Of a stretch of 64,000 nt of DNA, positions 20,157-29,571 are shown in pieces; within the stretch, counting starts at the first letter, position 1, and every line of letters begins with the position of its first letter. The position numbers and the translations under genes are program-made. The notes below the pieces were generated by a model. It saw only the letters and a list, made by a program, of their open reading frames with translations, ran no database searches and had not been told where the DNA came from. This stretch comes from Georhizobium profundi (GTDB lineage: Bacteria; Pseudomonadota; Alphaproteobacteria; Rhizobiales; Rhizobiaceae), in NCBI RefSeq assembly GCF_003952725.1, contig NZ_CP032509.1, positions 2,380,001-2,444,000 on the forward strand, read 5' to 3'.

Positions 20157-20493
20157 GAATGAAACTCCGGCGGCGTATCAATGCTGATATGATTCGCGAA
20201 ACCCTAACACGATCGCCACTGGTCTCGCATGAGGTCATGCCTGAGCTTGTGTTGGGGCGATATGATGGTAGTTGCTGCAATCGCTATCGCCGATCGGGTT
20301 CTAGTGGATATTGGCGTCAAACGGGTGTAACGAGGCCGATGACGTATCGCCGAGGCGATCCTGCGAGCCATTGTAATGCCGTATTTGGCCAACAGGACGG
20401 AGCGATATTCGGGGGCGTGCGAGACGGGATTCGTCGTCGCGGGGCCGGATCGAACACACTCTTGAAGAGACGATTGAGGAGACGAAGAAGCCA
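20157..20493. other. Intergenic region between divergent SBP and IalB-family genes
   Basis: 337 bases without a convincing gene. It must hold the divergent promoters of the two genes. A GGAGACGAAG ribosome site precedes the IalB-family start. Several near-palindromic GCGATATC/GATATG-like segments occur, but none forms a repeat I would call. Confidence 0.5.
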
Positions 20494-21141
20494 ATGAGCG
20501 TCAGGAACGCGATCAGCACCAAGACGGCCGCCGCGGGCAGTGCCGTCTTTGCAGCGGCCATGGGTTTCGCCGTGATGGCTTCGCCCGCCATGGCACAGGC
20601 GCAGGCACCGGCTTCCGGGCAGGCGCCCCAGGGCTGGTACAAGGCATGCACCCAGCAGGCTGAAAACGACGTCTGCGTCGTCCAGAACATCGTCGCCGCC
20701 GGCAATGGCCAGCTTCTGACCGCCGTCGGCCTGATTTCGGTCGAGGGCCAGGTCAATCAGCGCGTCATGCAGGTTTCCGTGCCTTCGGCGCGCCTCGTCC
20801 AGCCGGGCATCAACATGCAGATCGATGGCGGACAGGCCACCAAGCTCGACTTCGCCGTCTGCATGCCCGACAAATGCGTGGCGGAAGTTCCGTTGAGCGA
20901 TGCTGTCGTGGCGGAATTCAAGCGCGGCCGCGAGGTCGTCTTCACGTCCGTCAACTTCCAGCGTGCGCCGAACCCGATCAGCATCTCGCTGTCGGGCTTC
21001 ACCCAAGCATTCGATGGGGAAGCCATGGCGCAGTCGGAACTGGAAGAGCGCCAGCGAGTGCTTCAGGAAGAGATGCAGCGCAAGGCTGCCGAAGCGCGCC
21101 AGCGCCTCGAAGAAGCCCAGGAAGCCGCCAAGTCGAACTGA
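20494..21141 (+). CDS. Invasion-associated locus B (IalB) family protein
   Basis: 215 residues. A signal peptide ends near SPAMAQA (about residue 35). The IalB core includes GWYKACTQQAENDVCVV with paired Cys, later CMPDKC, and a C-terminal coiled coil rich in Glu/Gln/Arg. IalB in Bartonella promotes erythrocyte invasion; homologues are widespread in free-living Rhizobiales, where their role is general and envelope-related. The name here implies family only. Confidence 0.9.
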   Translation: MSVRNAISTKTAAAGSAVFAAAMGFAVMASPAMAQAQAPASGQAPQGWYKACTQQAENDVCVVQNIVAAGNGQLLTAVGLISVEGQVNQRVMQVSVPSARLVQPGINMQIDGGQATKLDFAVCMPDKCVAEVPLSDAVVAEFKRGREVVFTSVNFQRAPNPISISLSGFTQAFDGEAMAQSELEERQRVLQEEMQRKAAEARQRLEEAQEAAKSN

Positions 21142-21166
21142 CCGGCGCGGTCTTCGTATGGACATT

Positions 21167-21200
21167 AAAGGCCCGGGTCGCAGGTGCAACCCGGGCCTTT
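21167..21200. terminator. Bidirectional intrinsic terminator between ialB-like and hspQ
   Basis: A perfect 12-bp stem, AAAGGCCCGGGT (21167-21178) with ACCCGGGCCTTT (21189-21200), has a 10-base loop and T-tracts on both strands. It sits between two convergent genes. Confidence 0.85.
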
Positions 21201-21219
21201 CGATTCATGGCGATGGAAA

Positions 21220-21564
21220 TTAGTGACCGATGGGGCCGCGGGGCCGATAGCTGCCGTCAGTCGGCCCTTCGAACACCTCCAGAACTTGAGGATGCCTCAC
21301 GGGCTGGGCGTTCTCATCGGGCACGAGGTTCTGCTCCGAAACATAGGCAATATATGAGGTTTCGGCATTCTCGGCGAAAAGGTGATAGAAGGGCTGGTCC
21401 TTGCGGGGGCGCACTTCAGCGGGGATGGCGTTCCACCATTCCTCCGTGTTCGAGAATGTGGGGTCGACATCAAAGATCACGCCGCGAAACGGGTAGACCC
21501 GGTGCCGCACGATCTGGCCGATATGGAATTTGGCTTGTCTCTCTTGCATCGATTTCACGTCCAT
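21220..21564 (-). CDS. hspQ: Heat shock protein HspQ (hemimethylated-DNA-binding YccV family)
   Basis: 114 residues from 21564; an ATG at 21549 (MQERQAKFHIG) is the alternative start. The YccV-like fold is shown by KFHIGQIVRHRVYPFRGVIFDVDP, NTEEWWNAIP and QPFYHLFAEN. HspQ is a small protein that acts as a specificity factor for Lon and binds hemimethylated DNA in vitro. The longer open frame upstream to 22185 is antisense to the transporter gene and not real. Confidence 0.9.
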   Translation of the reverse strand: MDVKSMQERQAKFHIGQIVRHRVYPFRGVIFDVDPTFSNTEEWWNAIPAEVRPRKDQPFYHLFAENAETSYIAYVSEQNLVPDENAQPVRHPQVLEVFEGPTDGSYRPRGPIGH

Positions 21565-21675
21565 TTCTAAACGCTTAAATGGGCGGCGGGCAGGGCGATG
21601 GCAAGAGGTGCGACTTGACGCACACGCGTGACGCCGCCTAGTCAGGACTTTCCTGTCACGTGGCGATCCCCCTCC

Positions 21676-22638
21676 ATGGCCGAAGTTTTCGCACTCGTTC
21701 TGCCATTCTTCGGCATGATCCTGATCGGCTACATTGCTGCGCGCATTGTGCGGCTGCCGGAAGAGGCGCTTGGCTGGTTCAACGTCTTCATCATCTATGT
21801 GGCGCTGCCGGCGCTCTTCTTCCGGCTTCTGGCCGATACGCCGATCGAGGACCTGGCGCGGTTCGATTTCATCGCAGTCAACATCGCTGTCACCTTCGCG
21901 ATCTTTCTGGCGGTATTCTTTGTGGGCCGGCGCCTGCGGGGGGCGCCGATCGAGGATGCGACAATTCAGGGTCTGGCGGGCGCCTATGGCAATATCGGCT
22001 ATATGGGTCCGGCGCTGGCGATCCTTGCGTTCGGTGAACGCGCGGCCGTGCCGGTGGCGCTTATCGTCTGCTTCGAAAACATCCTGCATTTCTCGGTGAC
22101 GCCGATGCTGATGGCGGCCGGGCGCGGTCGGGACAGGCGGCCGCTGCAGCTGGTGGTGAGGATTGCGAAGCGGATCGCATTCCATCCTTTCATCATTTCC
22201 ATGGTGCTCGGCATAGCTGTCGCCGCTTCCGGGCTGACGCTGCCGGGCTCCGTCTCACGCCTCGTCGAATATTTGTCGCAGGCAGCCGCACCGTCGGCGC
22301 TCTTCGTCATGGGCGTGACGCTTGCATTGCGGCCGCTGAAGCAGCGGCCGGTCGAGCTTGGCTATATCGTTCCGGTAAAACTGATCCTTCACCCGCTTGC
22401 CATGTACGTCGCATTGTCGGCGGCCGGCGATTTTCCGGCGATCTGGGTTTTCACGGCAGTTCTTCTGGCAGCCTTGCCGACGGCGACGAATGTCTTCGTG
22501 CTGGCGCAGCAATATGGCGTCTGGATCGAAAGGGCGTCGGCGACCGTGCTGATCACCACGGCCGGATCGGTCGTGACCGTGTCAGCGCTGCTGCTCGCGA
22601 TCACGTCCGGCACGCTGCCGCCGGATCTGTTCCCGTAA
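21676..22638 (+). CDS. AEC (auxin efflux carrier) family transporter
   Basis: 320 residues with about ten hydrophobic helices. The typical N-terminus VLPFFGMILIGYIAARI, the NVFIIYVALPALFF helix and the mid-protein AYGNIGYMGPALA motif are the AEC hallmarks (MdcF/YfdV type). Members export or import small organic acids; the substrate is unknown. Its 3' end overlaps the convergent ubiH-like gene by 57 bases. Confidence 0.88.
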   Translation: MAEVFALVLPFFGMILIGYIAARIVRLPEEALGWFNVFIIYVALPALFFRLLADTPIEDLARFDFIAVNIAVTFAIFLAVFFVGRRLRGAPIEDATIQGLAGAYGNIGYMGPALAILAFGERAAVPVALIVCFENILHFSVTPMLMAAGRGRDRRPLQLVVRIAKRIAFHPFIISMVLGIAVAASGLTLPGSVSRLVEYLSQAAAPSALFVMGVTLALRPLKQRPVELGYIVPVKLILHPLAMYVALSAAGDFPAIWVFTAVLLAALPTATNVFVLAQQYGVWIERASATVLITTAGSVVTVSALLLAITSGTLPPDLFP

Positions 22639-23820
22639 GCGACCGCCGAAGCCCGAGAATGCGCTGCCGGGCTTCATGCCTTCCTTCAGCGCCAATTGTC
22701 GTACGGGACCGGTGCCGGCGAGCAGGGTGAGGCCAGCGGCGCGGGCAAACTGCACCGGGAGCAAACCATTGAGCAGCGACCGGTTGAGAAGATCGACCGC
22801 CTGGGTGCGGCTGACGATATCCGGTCGGCGCGCGCGATCAAATTTGGCGATCGCGGCCTCGACGCTCGCCCGGTCTTCCAGATGAGCCGGCAGATTGCGC
22901 AGCTCCGCCACATCGCGCATGCCGAGATTAAGGCCCTGCGCGCCGATCGGCGGAAAGAGGTGGGCTGCTTCGCCGACAAGCGCGATGGCGCCACGACCGA
23001 AGTTTTCCGCGACCATGCCGGACAGTGGAAAGCGCTGTAGTTCGCTGTCGACGGTGACAGCGCCAAGGATCGACTGCAGGCGGTCTTCGATCTCGCGGTT
23101 CAGCGCGTCCGGCGAGAGCGCCATGATGCGCTCTGCGTGCTCGGGTTTCACCACCCAGACGAGGCTCGATCGGTTGCCGGAAAGCGGGACCTGGGTGAAT
23201 GGACCTTCTTCCGTGTGGAATTCGGTCGAGACATCCCGGTGGGGCAGCTTGTGCGAAAATGTCAGAACGATCGCCGATTGCGGGTAGGACCAGACACGTG
23301 TCTTGATGCCCGCAGCCTCACGCGCCACGGAATTGCGGCCATCGGCAGCGATGATTAGCCGGCCTTCGATTTCCATGCCGTCCGCGAGCGTGACGATGGG
23401 TGCTGCGGCTTCCGGCGAAACGGAGCGCGCCGGCTGGTCGAAGCGGGTGATAGACGGCGTCTCGGCGATCCGGTCGTCGAGTGCAGCGAGCAGATCGGCA
23501 TTGGCGACGTTGTGGCCGAAGGCATCCTCGTCGATCTCCGAGGAATTGAACGAGACGGTCGGGGCGCGCAGCAGCCTGCGGCTCGCATCGGCGATCCTCA
23601 TGGTGCGCAGAGGGGCCGTTTTGCCGTTGAGGTGCGACCATACGTCGAGTTCGTCCAGAAGCGCGATCGACGGCATCAACAGGGCGGTGGTGCGGCCATC
23701 CTTGACCGGTGCCTTCGGTGCTACGAAGCCAACCGAGCGGCCGCCCTGGGCGAGCAAGAGCGCCGCGGCACAGCCGGCAAGGCCTCCACCGATCACGACC
23801 GCATCGAATGTCTTCGTCAT
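22582..23820 (-). CDS. UbiH/UbiF-type FAD-dependent ubiquinone biosynthesis hydroxylase
   Basis: 412 residues. The N-terminal FAD-binding GGGLAGCAAALLLAQGG, the central DG motif IAADGRNSVAREAAGI and the C-terminal GEAAHLFPPIGAQGLNLG define the UbiH/Coq6 family, which hydroxylates the ubiquinone ring precursor. Which ring position it acts on is not clear from sequence. The C-terminus is coded over the end of the convergent AEC transporter. Confidence 0.9.
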   Translation of the reverse strand: MTKTFDAVVIGGGLAGCAAALLLAQGGRSVGFVAPKAPVKDGRTTALLMPSIALLDELDVWSHLNGKTAPLRTMRIADASRRLLRAPTVSFNSSEIDEDAFGHNVANADLLAALDDRIAETPSITRFDQPARSVSPEAAAPIVTLADGMEIEGRLIIAADGRNSVAREAAGIKTRVWSYPQSAIVLTFSHKLPHRDVSTEFHTEEGPFTQVPLSGNRSSLVWVVKPEHAERIMALSPDALNREIEDRLQSILGAVTVDSELQRFPLSGMVAENFGRGAIALVGEAAHLFPPIGAQGLNLGMRDVAELRNLPAHLEDRASVEAAIAKFDRARRPDIVSRTQAVDLLNRSLLNGLLPVQFARAAGLTLLAGTGPVRQLALKEGMKPGSAFSGFGGRLREQIRRQRAGRDREQQR

Positions 23821-24037
23821 GGTGTCACGCTCCAGCCTTTTGCTGCTTCAGCTTCAACGCTGAAAATGGGATCGTCGATCCCGGCTGCAATGGGCAGGGA
23901 TCAAAGGCCGCAGCGGCAACATAATTGTGTATGTTGTCAATAGGTTCTAGTCATCGACGCACCTATCGCGCATTGGTCTTGGGGCGTCGGTGATCGTCGG
24001 CGTTGCCTGTCCGCTCCGACATGGATAGCCTCATCGC

Positions 24038-24793
24038 ATGACCCTTTTGCGCCGCATCGGCACCAAACTCTACAGCTACCGGCGTCTGCCTTATGCCGAG
24101 ATCCGCGCCTTTTCGGTGCATATTCTCACGGCATCAGGTGCCTATCTGGCATTCCTTGCAGTCGTTGCAGCGGCTGAACTGCGCTTCGTCGACATGTTCT
24201 GGTGGCTCGGCTTCGCCTTGCTCGTCGATGGCATTGATGGTCCGATCGCGCGGCGGCTGAACGTCAAGGAAGTTCTGCCTGGCTGGTCGGGCGAGCAACT
24301 CGACAATGTGATCGATTACGTGACCTACGTGCTGATCCCGGCATTCGCGCTCTATCAGAGCGGGATGATCGGCGAGATCATGTCGTTCGTGTGCGCGGCG
24401 CTGATCGTGATTTCGAGCGCGATCTATTATGCCAATATGGGCATGAAGACGTCCGAGAACTTCTTTTCCGGCTTTCCGGTCGTCTGGAACATGCTGGTCT
24501 TTACCCTCTTCGCCATCGAGGCGAGCGAGTGGACGGCGATGATCGTCGTGTTCGTGGCGGTGATCCTGACCTTCCTGCCGATCTATTTCCTGCATCCCGT
24601 GCGCGTCATCCGCTTGCGGGCGCTCAATCTTCCGATCTTTCTGATCTGGTGCGTGCTGTCCGGCTGGGCGCTGCTGTTGCATTTCGACAGCCCTCTGTGG
24701 CTGCAATGGGCGGTGAGCCTCAGCGCGCTCTACCTGTCGGTGATCGGTGGCATCATGCAATGGTTTCCAAAGCTCGGCGCGCGCGCGGCCTGA
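24038..24793 (+). CDS. pcs: Phosphatidylcholine synthase
   Basis: 251 residues, about seven to eight transmembrane helices. The CDP-alcohol phosphotransferase motif DG-x2-AR-x8-G-x3-D-x3-D is seen in DGPIARRLNVKEVLPG followed by EQLDNVIDY. Pcs joins CDP-diacylglycerol and choline to phosphatidylcholine, a pathway typical of Rhizobiales and Legionella. IRAFSVHILTASGAYLAF near the start is characteristic of Pcs. Confidence 0.92.
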   Translation: MTLLRRIGTKLYSYRRLPYAEIRAFSVHILTASGAYLAFLAVVAAAELRFVDMFWWLGFALLVDGIDGPIARRLNVKEVLPGWSGEQLDNVIDYVTYVLIPAFALYQSGMIGEIMSFVCAALIVISSAIYYANMGMKTSENFFSGFPVVWNMLVFTLFAIEASEWTAMIVVFVAVILTFLPIYFLHPVRVIRLRALNLPIFLIWCVLSGWALLLHFDSPLWLQWAVSLSALYLSVIGGIMQWFPKLGARAA

Positions 24794-24823
24794 GCATATC
24801 TGACAGCTTTCGAGGAGGACAAA

Positions 24824-25801
24824 ATGACCAAGGCGATCGTGGTGCACGCGCATGGCGGACCGGAGGCTCTTGCCTATGAGGATGTGACTGTAGGCGCGCC
24901 CGGCAAGGGCGAAGCACTGATCCGCCAGGCGGCCATCGGCCTCAATTTCATCGACGTCTATTTCCGCACCGGTCTGTACCCGGCACCGAACGGCCTGCCC
25001 GTAATTCCGGGTGGCGAAGGCGCCGGTGAGGTGGTGGCGCTGGGCGAAGGCGTGGATTACCTGCAGGTCGGTGATCGCGTTGCCTATGTCAGCGCCGTTG
25101 GTGCCTACGCGGAAGAGCGGCTGATCGCGGCCGACAAGCTCGTCAAGGTGCCGGACGCCATCGATCTCGAAACCGCCGCGGCCATGATGCTGAAGGGCAT
25201 GACGGTGGAATATCTCTTCTGCCGGACGCATGAGCTGAAAGCCGGCGAAACGGTTCTCTTCCACGCCGCGGCCGGGGGCGTCGGCCTCATTGCCGGCCAG
25301 TGGGCTCGCGCGATCGGCGCGACCATCATCGGCACAGTGAGCTCGCCAGCCAAGGCGGATCTGGCACGTGCGGCCGGTTACGACCATGTCATCGACTATT
25401 CCAGCGAGGATTTCGTCGCGCGCGTGAAGGAAATCACCGGGGGACGCGGCTGCGACGTCGTCTACGATTCTGTTGGCAAGGACACATTCCCGGGTTCGCT
25501 GGATTGCCTTCGCCCGCGCGGTCTCTTCGTCAGCTTCGGCCAGTCATCCGGCCCGATCGAGAATTTCGACGTGGGTCTTCTGTCGCGCAAGGGCTCGCTC
25601 TACATGACGCGACCGACGCTTTTCACCTACAACGCGACGCGGCCTGAACTGGAGGCGTCTGCCAAGGCGCTGTTCGACATGGTCGAAAGCGGCAAGGTGA
25701 AAATCGACGTGAACCAGCGCTACAAGCTGGCCGATGCCGCTCAGGCACATCGTGATCTGGAAGCACGGAAAACAACGGGTACGACGCTGCTGATCCCTTG
25801 A
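24824..25801 (+). CDS. Zinc-free quinone oxidoreductase (NADPH:quinone reductase, MDR superfamily)
   Basis: 325 residues. The N-terminal GroES-like domain has GLNFIDVYFRTGLYP and PGGEGAGEV; the Rossmann domain has HAAAGGVGLIAGQWARAIGA. Zinc ligands are absent, as in bacterial QOR/zeta-crystallin reductases, which reduce quinones by one electron with NADPH. GAGGA precedes the ATG; the gene starts 30 bases after pcs on the same strand. Confidence 0.93.
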   Translation: MTKAIVVHAHGGPEALAYEDVTVGAPGKGEALIRQAAIGLNFIDVYFRTGLYPAPNGLPVIPGGEGAGEVVALGEGVDYLQVGDRVAYVSAVGAYAEERLIAADKLVKVPDAIDLETAAAMMLKGMTVEYLFCRTHELKAGETVLFHAAAGGVGLIAGQWARAIGATIIGTVSSPAKADLARAAGYDHVIDYSSEDFVARVKEITGGRGCDVVYDSVGKDTFPGSLDCLRPRGLFVSFGQSSGPIENFDVGLLSRKGSLYMTRPTLFTYNATRPELEASAKALFDMVESGKVKIDVNQRYKLADAAQAHRDLEARKTTGTTLLIP

Positions 25802-25896
25802 AATCGCCGGTGGAATGGTGAAGCATTGTGCAGTTGCGTTCATTGCACAATCGGTGGCCTAGAGTGGTAACCATCGTGCTGTCAGGATCTTGAAGC

Positions 25897-27471
25897 GTGC
25901 AGGCAAGCGATAACCGATCTTCAGCGCCATTGCTCGCGCTTGCCGGCCTGACGAAGATTTTCGGCACGCTCAAGGCCTGTGACGCGATCAGCCTCGAAAT
26001 CGCGCCCGGCGAGATCCATGCGCTGCTCGGCGAAAACGGTGCGGGCAAGTCGACGCTCGTCAAGATGCTGTTCGGGGTGCTGGCGCCCGATGCCGGCCAG
26101 ATCGTCTGGAAGGGCGAGCCCGTTTCGATCAATAGTCCTTTTGCGGCGCGCCATCTCGGCATCGGCATGGTATTCCAGCACTTCTCGCTGTTCGAAGCGC
26201 TGACGGTCGCCGAAAATATCGCGCTTTCGCTCGATGACAGCGTGCCGATCGGCCAGATCGCAGAACGGGCGCGGGCCTTGTCGGAAGGGTATGGCCTGCC
26301 GCTCGATCCGGACGCGCTCGTGGCGGACCTTTCCGTAGGCGAACGCCAGCGCATCGAGATCGTGCGGACACTCCTGCAGGATCCGCAGCTGATCATTCTC
26401 GACGAACCGACATCGGTGCTGACACCGCAGGAGGCGGATCGGCTGTTCGAGACGCTGGAGAAGCTGCGCAGCGAAGGCCGTTCGATCCTCTATATCAGTC
26501 ACCGTCTGGAAGAGGTGCGGCGCATCTGCGACCGCGCGACCGTCTTGCGTCACGGCAAGGTCGTGGGCGCCTGCGATCCGCGCCAGGAGACGGTCGCTTC
26601 GCTGGCACGGATGATGGTCGGCGGGGATGTGGCCGACGTGACGATCGGGGCGAATGCCGGCGACGGCAGGGTGCTGATCGAAACGCGTAGACTGAGCCTT
26701 CCGGCGCGCACGCCGTTTGCGGTGTCGCTGAAGGACATCGATCTTACCGTCCATAGCGGTGAAGTGGTCGCGATCGCGGGCGTGGCCGGCAACGGGCAGA
26801 GCGAGCTTTTCGATGCGCTGTCAGGCGAGGTGACCACCAGCCGCGCCGATGCCGTGCGGCTCTCCGGTCAGGATGTCGGCCGCAAGGGCATCACCGAGCG
26901 GCGCCTGCTCGGCTGCGGATTCGTGCCGGAAGAGCGCCACGGGCACGGCGCCGTCTCGCAGATGAAGCTGTCCGACAACATGGTGCTGGCGCGTCATGCA
27001 TCGGATGCGAAGACCTTTCTCGGCGGCGGGCTTGGCCTGTTGAAGCGCGATGCCGTGTGGGCCGCGACCGAACGGGTGATCAAGGCGATGGATGTCCGGA
27101 AATCCGGCGTCGATCCGCATGCATCGGCGCTGTCGGGCGGAAATCTGCAGAAATTCATCATGGGGCGTGAGCTCGATCGCAATCTCTCGGTGCTGATCGT
27201 CAACCAGCCCACCTGGGGCGTGGATGCCGGCGCCGCGAGCCGCATTCGCCAAGCAATCGTCGATCTGGCAAAATCCGGTGCGGCGGTGGTGGTGATCAGC
27301 CAGGATTTGGACGAAGTGTTCGAAATCGCCCATTCGATCGCCGTCATCCATCACGGGCGGCTGAGCGCTTCGGAACCGGCCCGGACATTGACGCGCGAGC
27401 GGATCGGGCTGCTGATGGGCGGCGCGGCGCCCGAGGCCGATACGGTGCCGGAGGCTGCCCATGCGCGTTGA
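25897..27471 (+). CDS. BMP-type ABC importer, duplicated ATP-binding protein
   Basis: 524 residues with two ABC modules. Module one: Walker A GENGAGKST (about residue 46), signature LSVGERQR, Walker B LIILDEPTS. Module two: degenerate Walker A GVAGNGQSE, signature LSGGNLQK, and LIVNQPTWG in place of a canonical Walker B. This is the layout of sugar/nucleoside importers (YufO/NupO, RbsA-like). The start is GTG. It opens a four-gene operon and overlaps the next gene by 11 bases. Confidence 0.93.
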   Translation: MQASDNRSSAPLLALAGLTKIFGTLKACDAISLEIAPGEIHALLGENGAGKSTLVKMLFGVLAPDAGQIVWKGEPVSINSPFAARHLGIGMVFQHFSLFEALTVAENIALSLDDSVPIGQIAERARALSEGYGLPLDPDALVADLSVGERQRIEIVRTLLQDPQLIILDEPTSVLTPQEADRLFETLEKLRSEGRSILYISHRLEEVRRICDRATVLRHGKVVGACDPRQETVASLARMMVGGDVADVTIGANAGDGRVLIETRRLSLPARTPFAVSLKDIDLTVHSGEVVAIAGVAGNGQSELFDALSGEVTTSRADAVRLSGQDVGRKGITERRLLGCGFVPEERHGHGAVSQMKLSDNMVLARHASDAKTFLGGGLGLLKRDAVWAATERVIKAMDVRKSGVDPHASALSGGNLQKFIMGRELDRNLSVLIVNQPTWGVDAGAASRIRQAIVDLAKSGAAVVVISQDLDEVFEIAHSIAVIHHGRLSASEPARTLTRERIGLLMGGAAPEADTVPEAAHAR

Positions 27472-28582
27472 ACTGGAAAAGCGTCCGGAGCGATCCAAGC
27501 TCTTTTCGATCCTGTCGCCCTTCATCGCGCTTGGCCTGACGCTGATTGTCGGGGCGATCCTATTTCTGGCGCTCGGCAAGAACCCAGCCGAGGCGATGTT
27601 CTATTTCTTCATCGATCCGCTGCTCGTCGGCTGGTCGCTGCATGAGCTTGCCATCAAGGCGACGCCGCTGATCCTGATCGCGGTCGGGCTTTCGGTGTGT
27701 TTTCGCTCCAACAACTGGAATATCGGCGCAGAAGGCCAGTTCGTGATGGGCGCCATCGCAGGTTCGATCATCCCGGTCATGTTCCACGGGTGGGAATCGC
27801 CGCTCGTGCTGCCGCTGATGATGATTTCCGGAGCCATCGGCGGCGCGCTTTACGCCACGATCCCGGCGCTTCTCAAGGCAAAGTTCAACACGAACGAGAT
27901 CCTGACGAGCCTGATGCTCGTCTATGTGGCGCAGCTCTTTCTCGACTGGCTGGTGCGCGGGCCTTGGCGCAACCCTGAAGGCTTCAACTTTCCCGAGACG
28001 CGGAATTTCAACGCCTCCGCGATCCTGCCGGAGATCCTCGATGGCGGGCGTGCGCATTGGGGCCTGATCTTCGCGATCGTCGCGGCACTTGCGACCTGGT
28101 TCATGATGCGCAGCACGCTCAAGGGCTTCGAGATATCGGTACTGGGGCAATCGGCGCGGGCAGGGCGCTTCGCCGGCTTTTCGGCAACCAAGATGGTGTT
28201 CTTCGCCTTTATCTTCTCCGGTGCGATGGCCGGGCTTGCAGGCATCGCAGAGGTATCCGGCGCCATTGGGCAGCTGCGGCCGGTCATCTCGCCTGGCTAC
28301 GGGTTCACGGCGATCATCGTCGCGTTCCTCGGTCGCCTAAACCCGCTCGGTATCGTCGCCGCCGGCCTCGTGCTCGCGCTCACCTATCTCGGCGGCGAAG
28401 CTGCGCAGATTTCGATCGGCGTCTCCGACAAGGTCGCGCGGCTTTTCCAGGGCGCGCTTCTGTTCTTCGTGCTCGCCTGCGACACGCTGATCCACTACCG
28501 CATCCGCCTGCGCTCCAACGCCAAGGTGGCGAGCGTTGCGGCGGGCCCTGTTCAGTCGCCCGCACCGGTGGAGGCACGCTGA
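27461..28582 (+). CDS. BMP-type ABC importer, permease 1
   Basis: 373 residues, about ten membrane helices, with the BPD_transp_2 core: NWNIGAEGQFVMGAI, ALLKAKFNTNEIL and GFTAIIVAFLGRLNP. This is the YufP/NupP-type subunit of the nucleoside-like importer. Its stop overlaps the next start as TGATG. Confidence 0.93.
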   Translation: MRVELEKRPERSKLFSILSPFIALGLTLIVGAILFLALGKNPAEAMFYFFIDPLLVGWSLHELAIKATPLILIAVGLSVCFRSNNWNIGAEGQFVMGAIAGSIIPVMFHGWESPLVLPLMMISGAIGGALYATIPALLKAKFNTNEILTSLMLVYVAQLFLDWLVRGPWRNPEGFNFPETRNFNASAILPEILDGGRAHWGLIFAIVAALATWFMMRSTLKGFEISVLGQSARAGRFAGFSATKMVFFAFIFSGAMAGLAGIAEVSGAIGQLRPVISPGYGFTAIIVAFLGRLNPLGIVAAGLVLALTYLGGEAAQISIGVSDKVARLFQGALLFFVLACDTLIHYRIRLRSNAKVASVAAGPVQSPAPVEAR

Positions 28583-29502
28583 TGGGCTTTTATGAAGCCG
28601 TTCTGATCTCGGTGATGACAGCTGCGACACCCCTGGTGCTTGCAGCCATCGGCGAACTGGTGGTCGAGCGGTCAGGCGTCCTCAATCTCGGCGTCGAAGG
28701 CATGATGATCATGGGCGCGGTGTGCGCCTTTGCCGGCGCGCAGATGTCCGGATCAGCGCTGGTCGGTGTGGTTTGCGGCATGATCGCAGGTGGTGCGTTT
28801 TCGCTGCTCTTCGGTTTTCTCACGCTGACGCTTGTTGCCAACCAGGTGGCGACCGGTCTTGCGCTCACGATCCTGGGGCTCGGGCTTTCCGGCATGATCG
28901 GGGAGAGCTTCATCGGGCTTCCGGGCGTGCGCCTGCCGGTTCTCGACATTCCCGTCCTTAGCGACATCCCGGTGATCGGCCGGATCGTGTTCGGGCAGGA
29001 TCTTCTGTTCTACGCGTCGATCGGTCTGGTCATCGGTGTCGCCTGGTTCCTGTTCAGGACGCGCGCCGGCCTCAGGCTGCGTGCGATCGGCGACAATCAC
29101 GGTTCCGCCCATGCGCTCGGTGTTTCAGTCATCCGCGTGCGGTATCTCGCGGTGCTCTTCGGTGGCATGTGCTCAGGCCTTGCGGGCGCGCATCTGTCGC
29201 TTGTCTACACGCCGCAATGGGTGGAGAACATGTCGGCCGGGCGCGGCTGGATCGCGCTGGCGCTGGTGGTCTTTGCTTCCTGGCGGCCGCTTCGTCTTCT
29301 TGCCGGTGCCTATCTCTTCGGCGCTGTCTCCATCGGTGGATTGCATGCCCAGGCACTTGGTGTCGGCATTCCCTCGCAGTTCGTATCGATGCTTCCCTAT
29401 CTCGCAACGATCGTCGTTCTCGTCCTCATTTCGATGGATCGCCGCCTGACGCTCATCAACCGTCCCGCCTCGCTCGGCCAGCCTTTCGTTCCGGAAAGAT
29501 AG
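28582..29502 (+). CDS. BMP-type ABC importer, permease 2
   Basis: 306 residues from the ATG overlapping the previous stop. Hydrophobic throughout, with VLNLGVEGMMIMGA and GLRLRAIGDN, the YufQ/NupQ-type second permease pattern. Together with permease 1 it should form the membrane channel. Confidence 0.93.
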   Translation: MGFYEAVLISVMTAATPLVLAAIGELVVERSGVLNLGVEGMMIMGAVCAFAGAQMSGSALVGVVCGMIAGGAFSLLFGFLTLTLVANQVATGLALTILGLGLSGMIGESFIGLPGVRLPVLDIPVLSDIPVIGRIVFGQDLLFYASIGLVIGVAWFLFRTRAGLRLRAIGDNHGSAHALGVSVIRVRYLAVLFGGMCSGLAGAHLSLVYTPQWVENMSAGRGWIALALVVFASWRPLRLLAGAYLFGAVSIGGLHAQALGVGIPSQFVSMLPYLATIVVLVLISMDRRLTLINRPASLGQPFVPER

Positions 29503-29571
29503 GTTGAGGCGATGTCACAGAAGGACGGATAGGGATTCCAGTTCAACCTCCAAACAACCAAGGGCAACAAC

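Noticed and set aside
25544..26396. Minus-strand frames between the quinone reductase and ABC genes
   Set aside because: Antisense shadows of the ABC ATPase and reductase genes without motifs.
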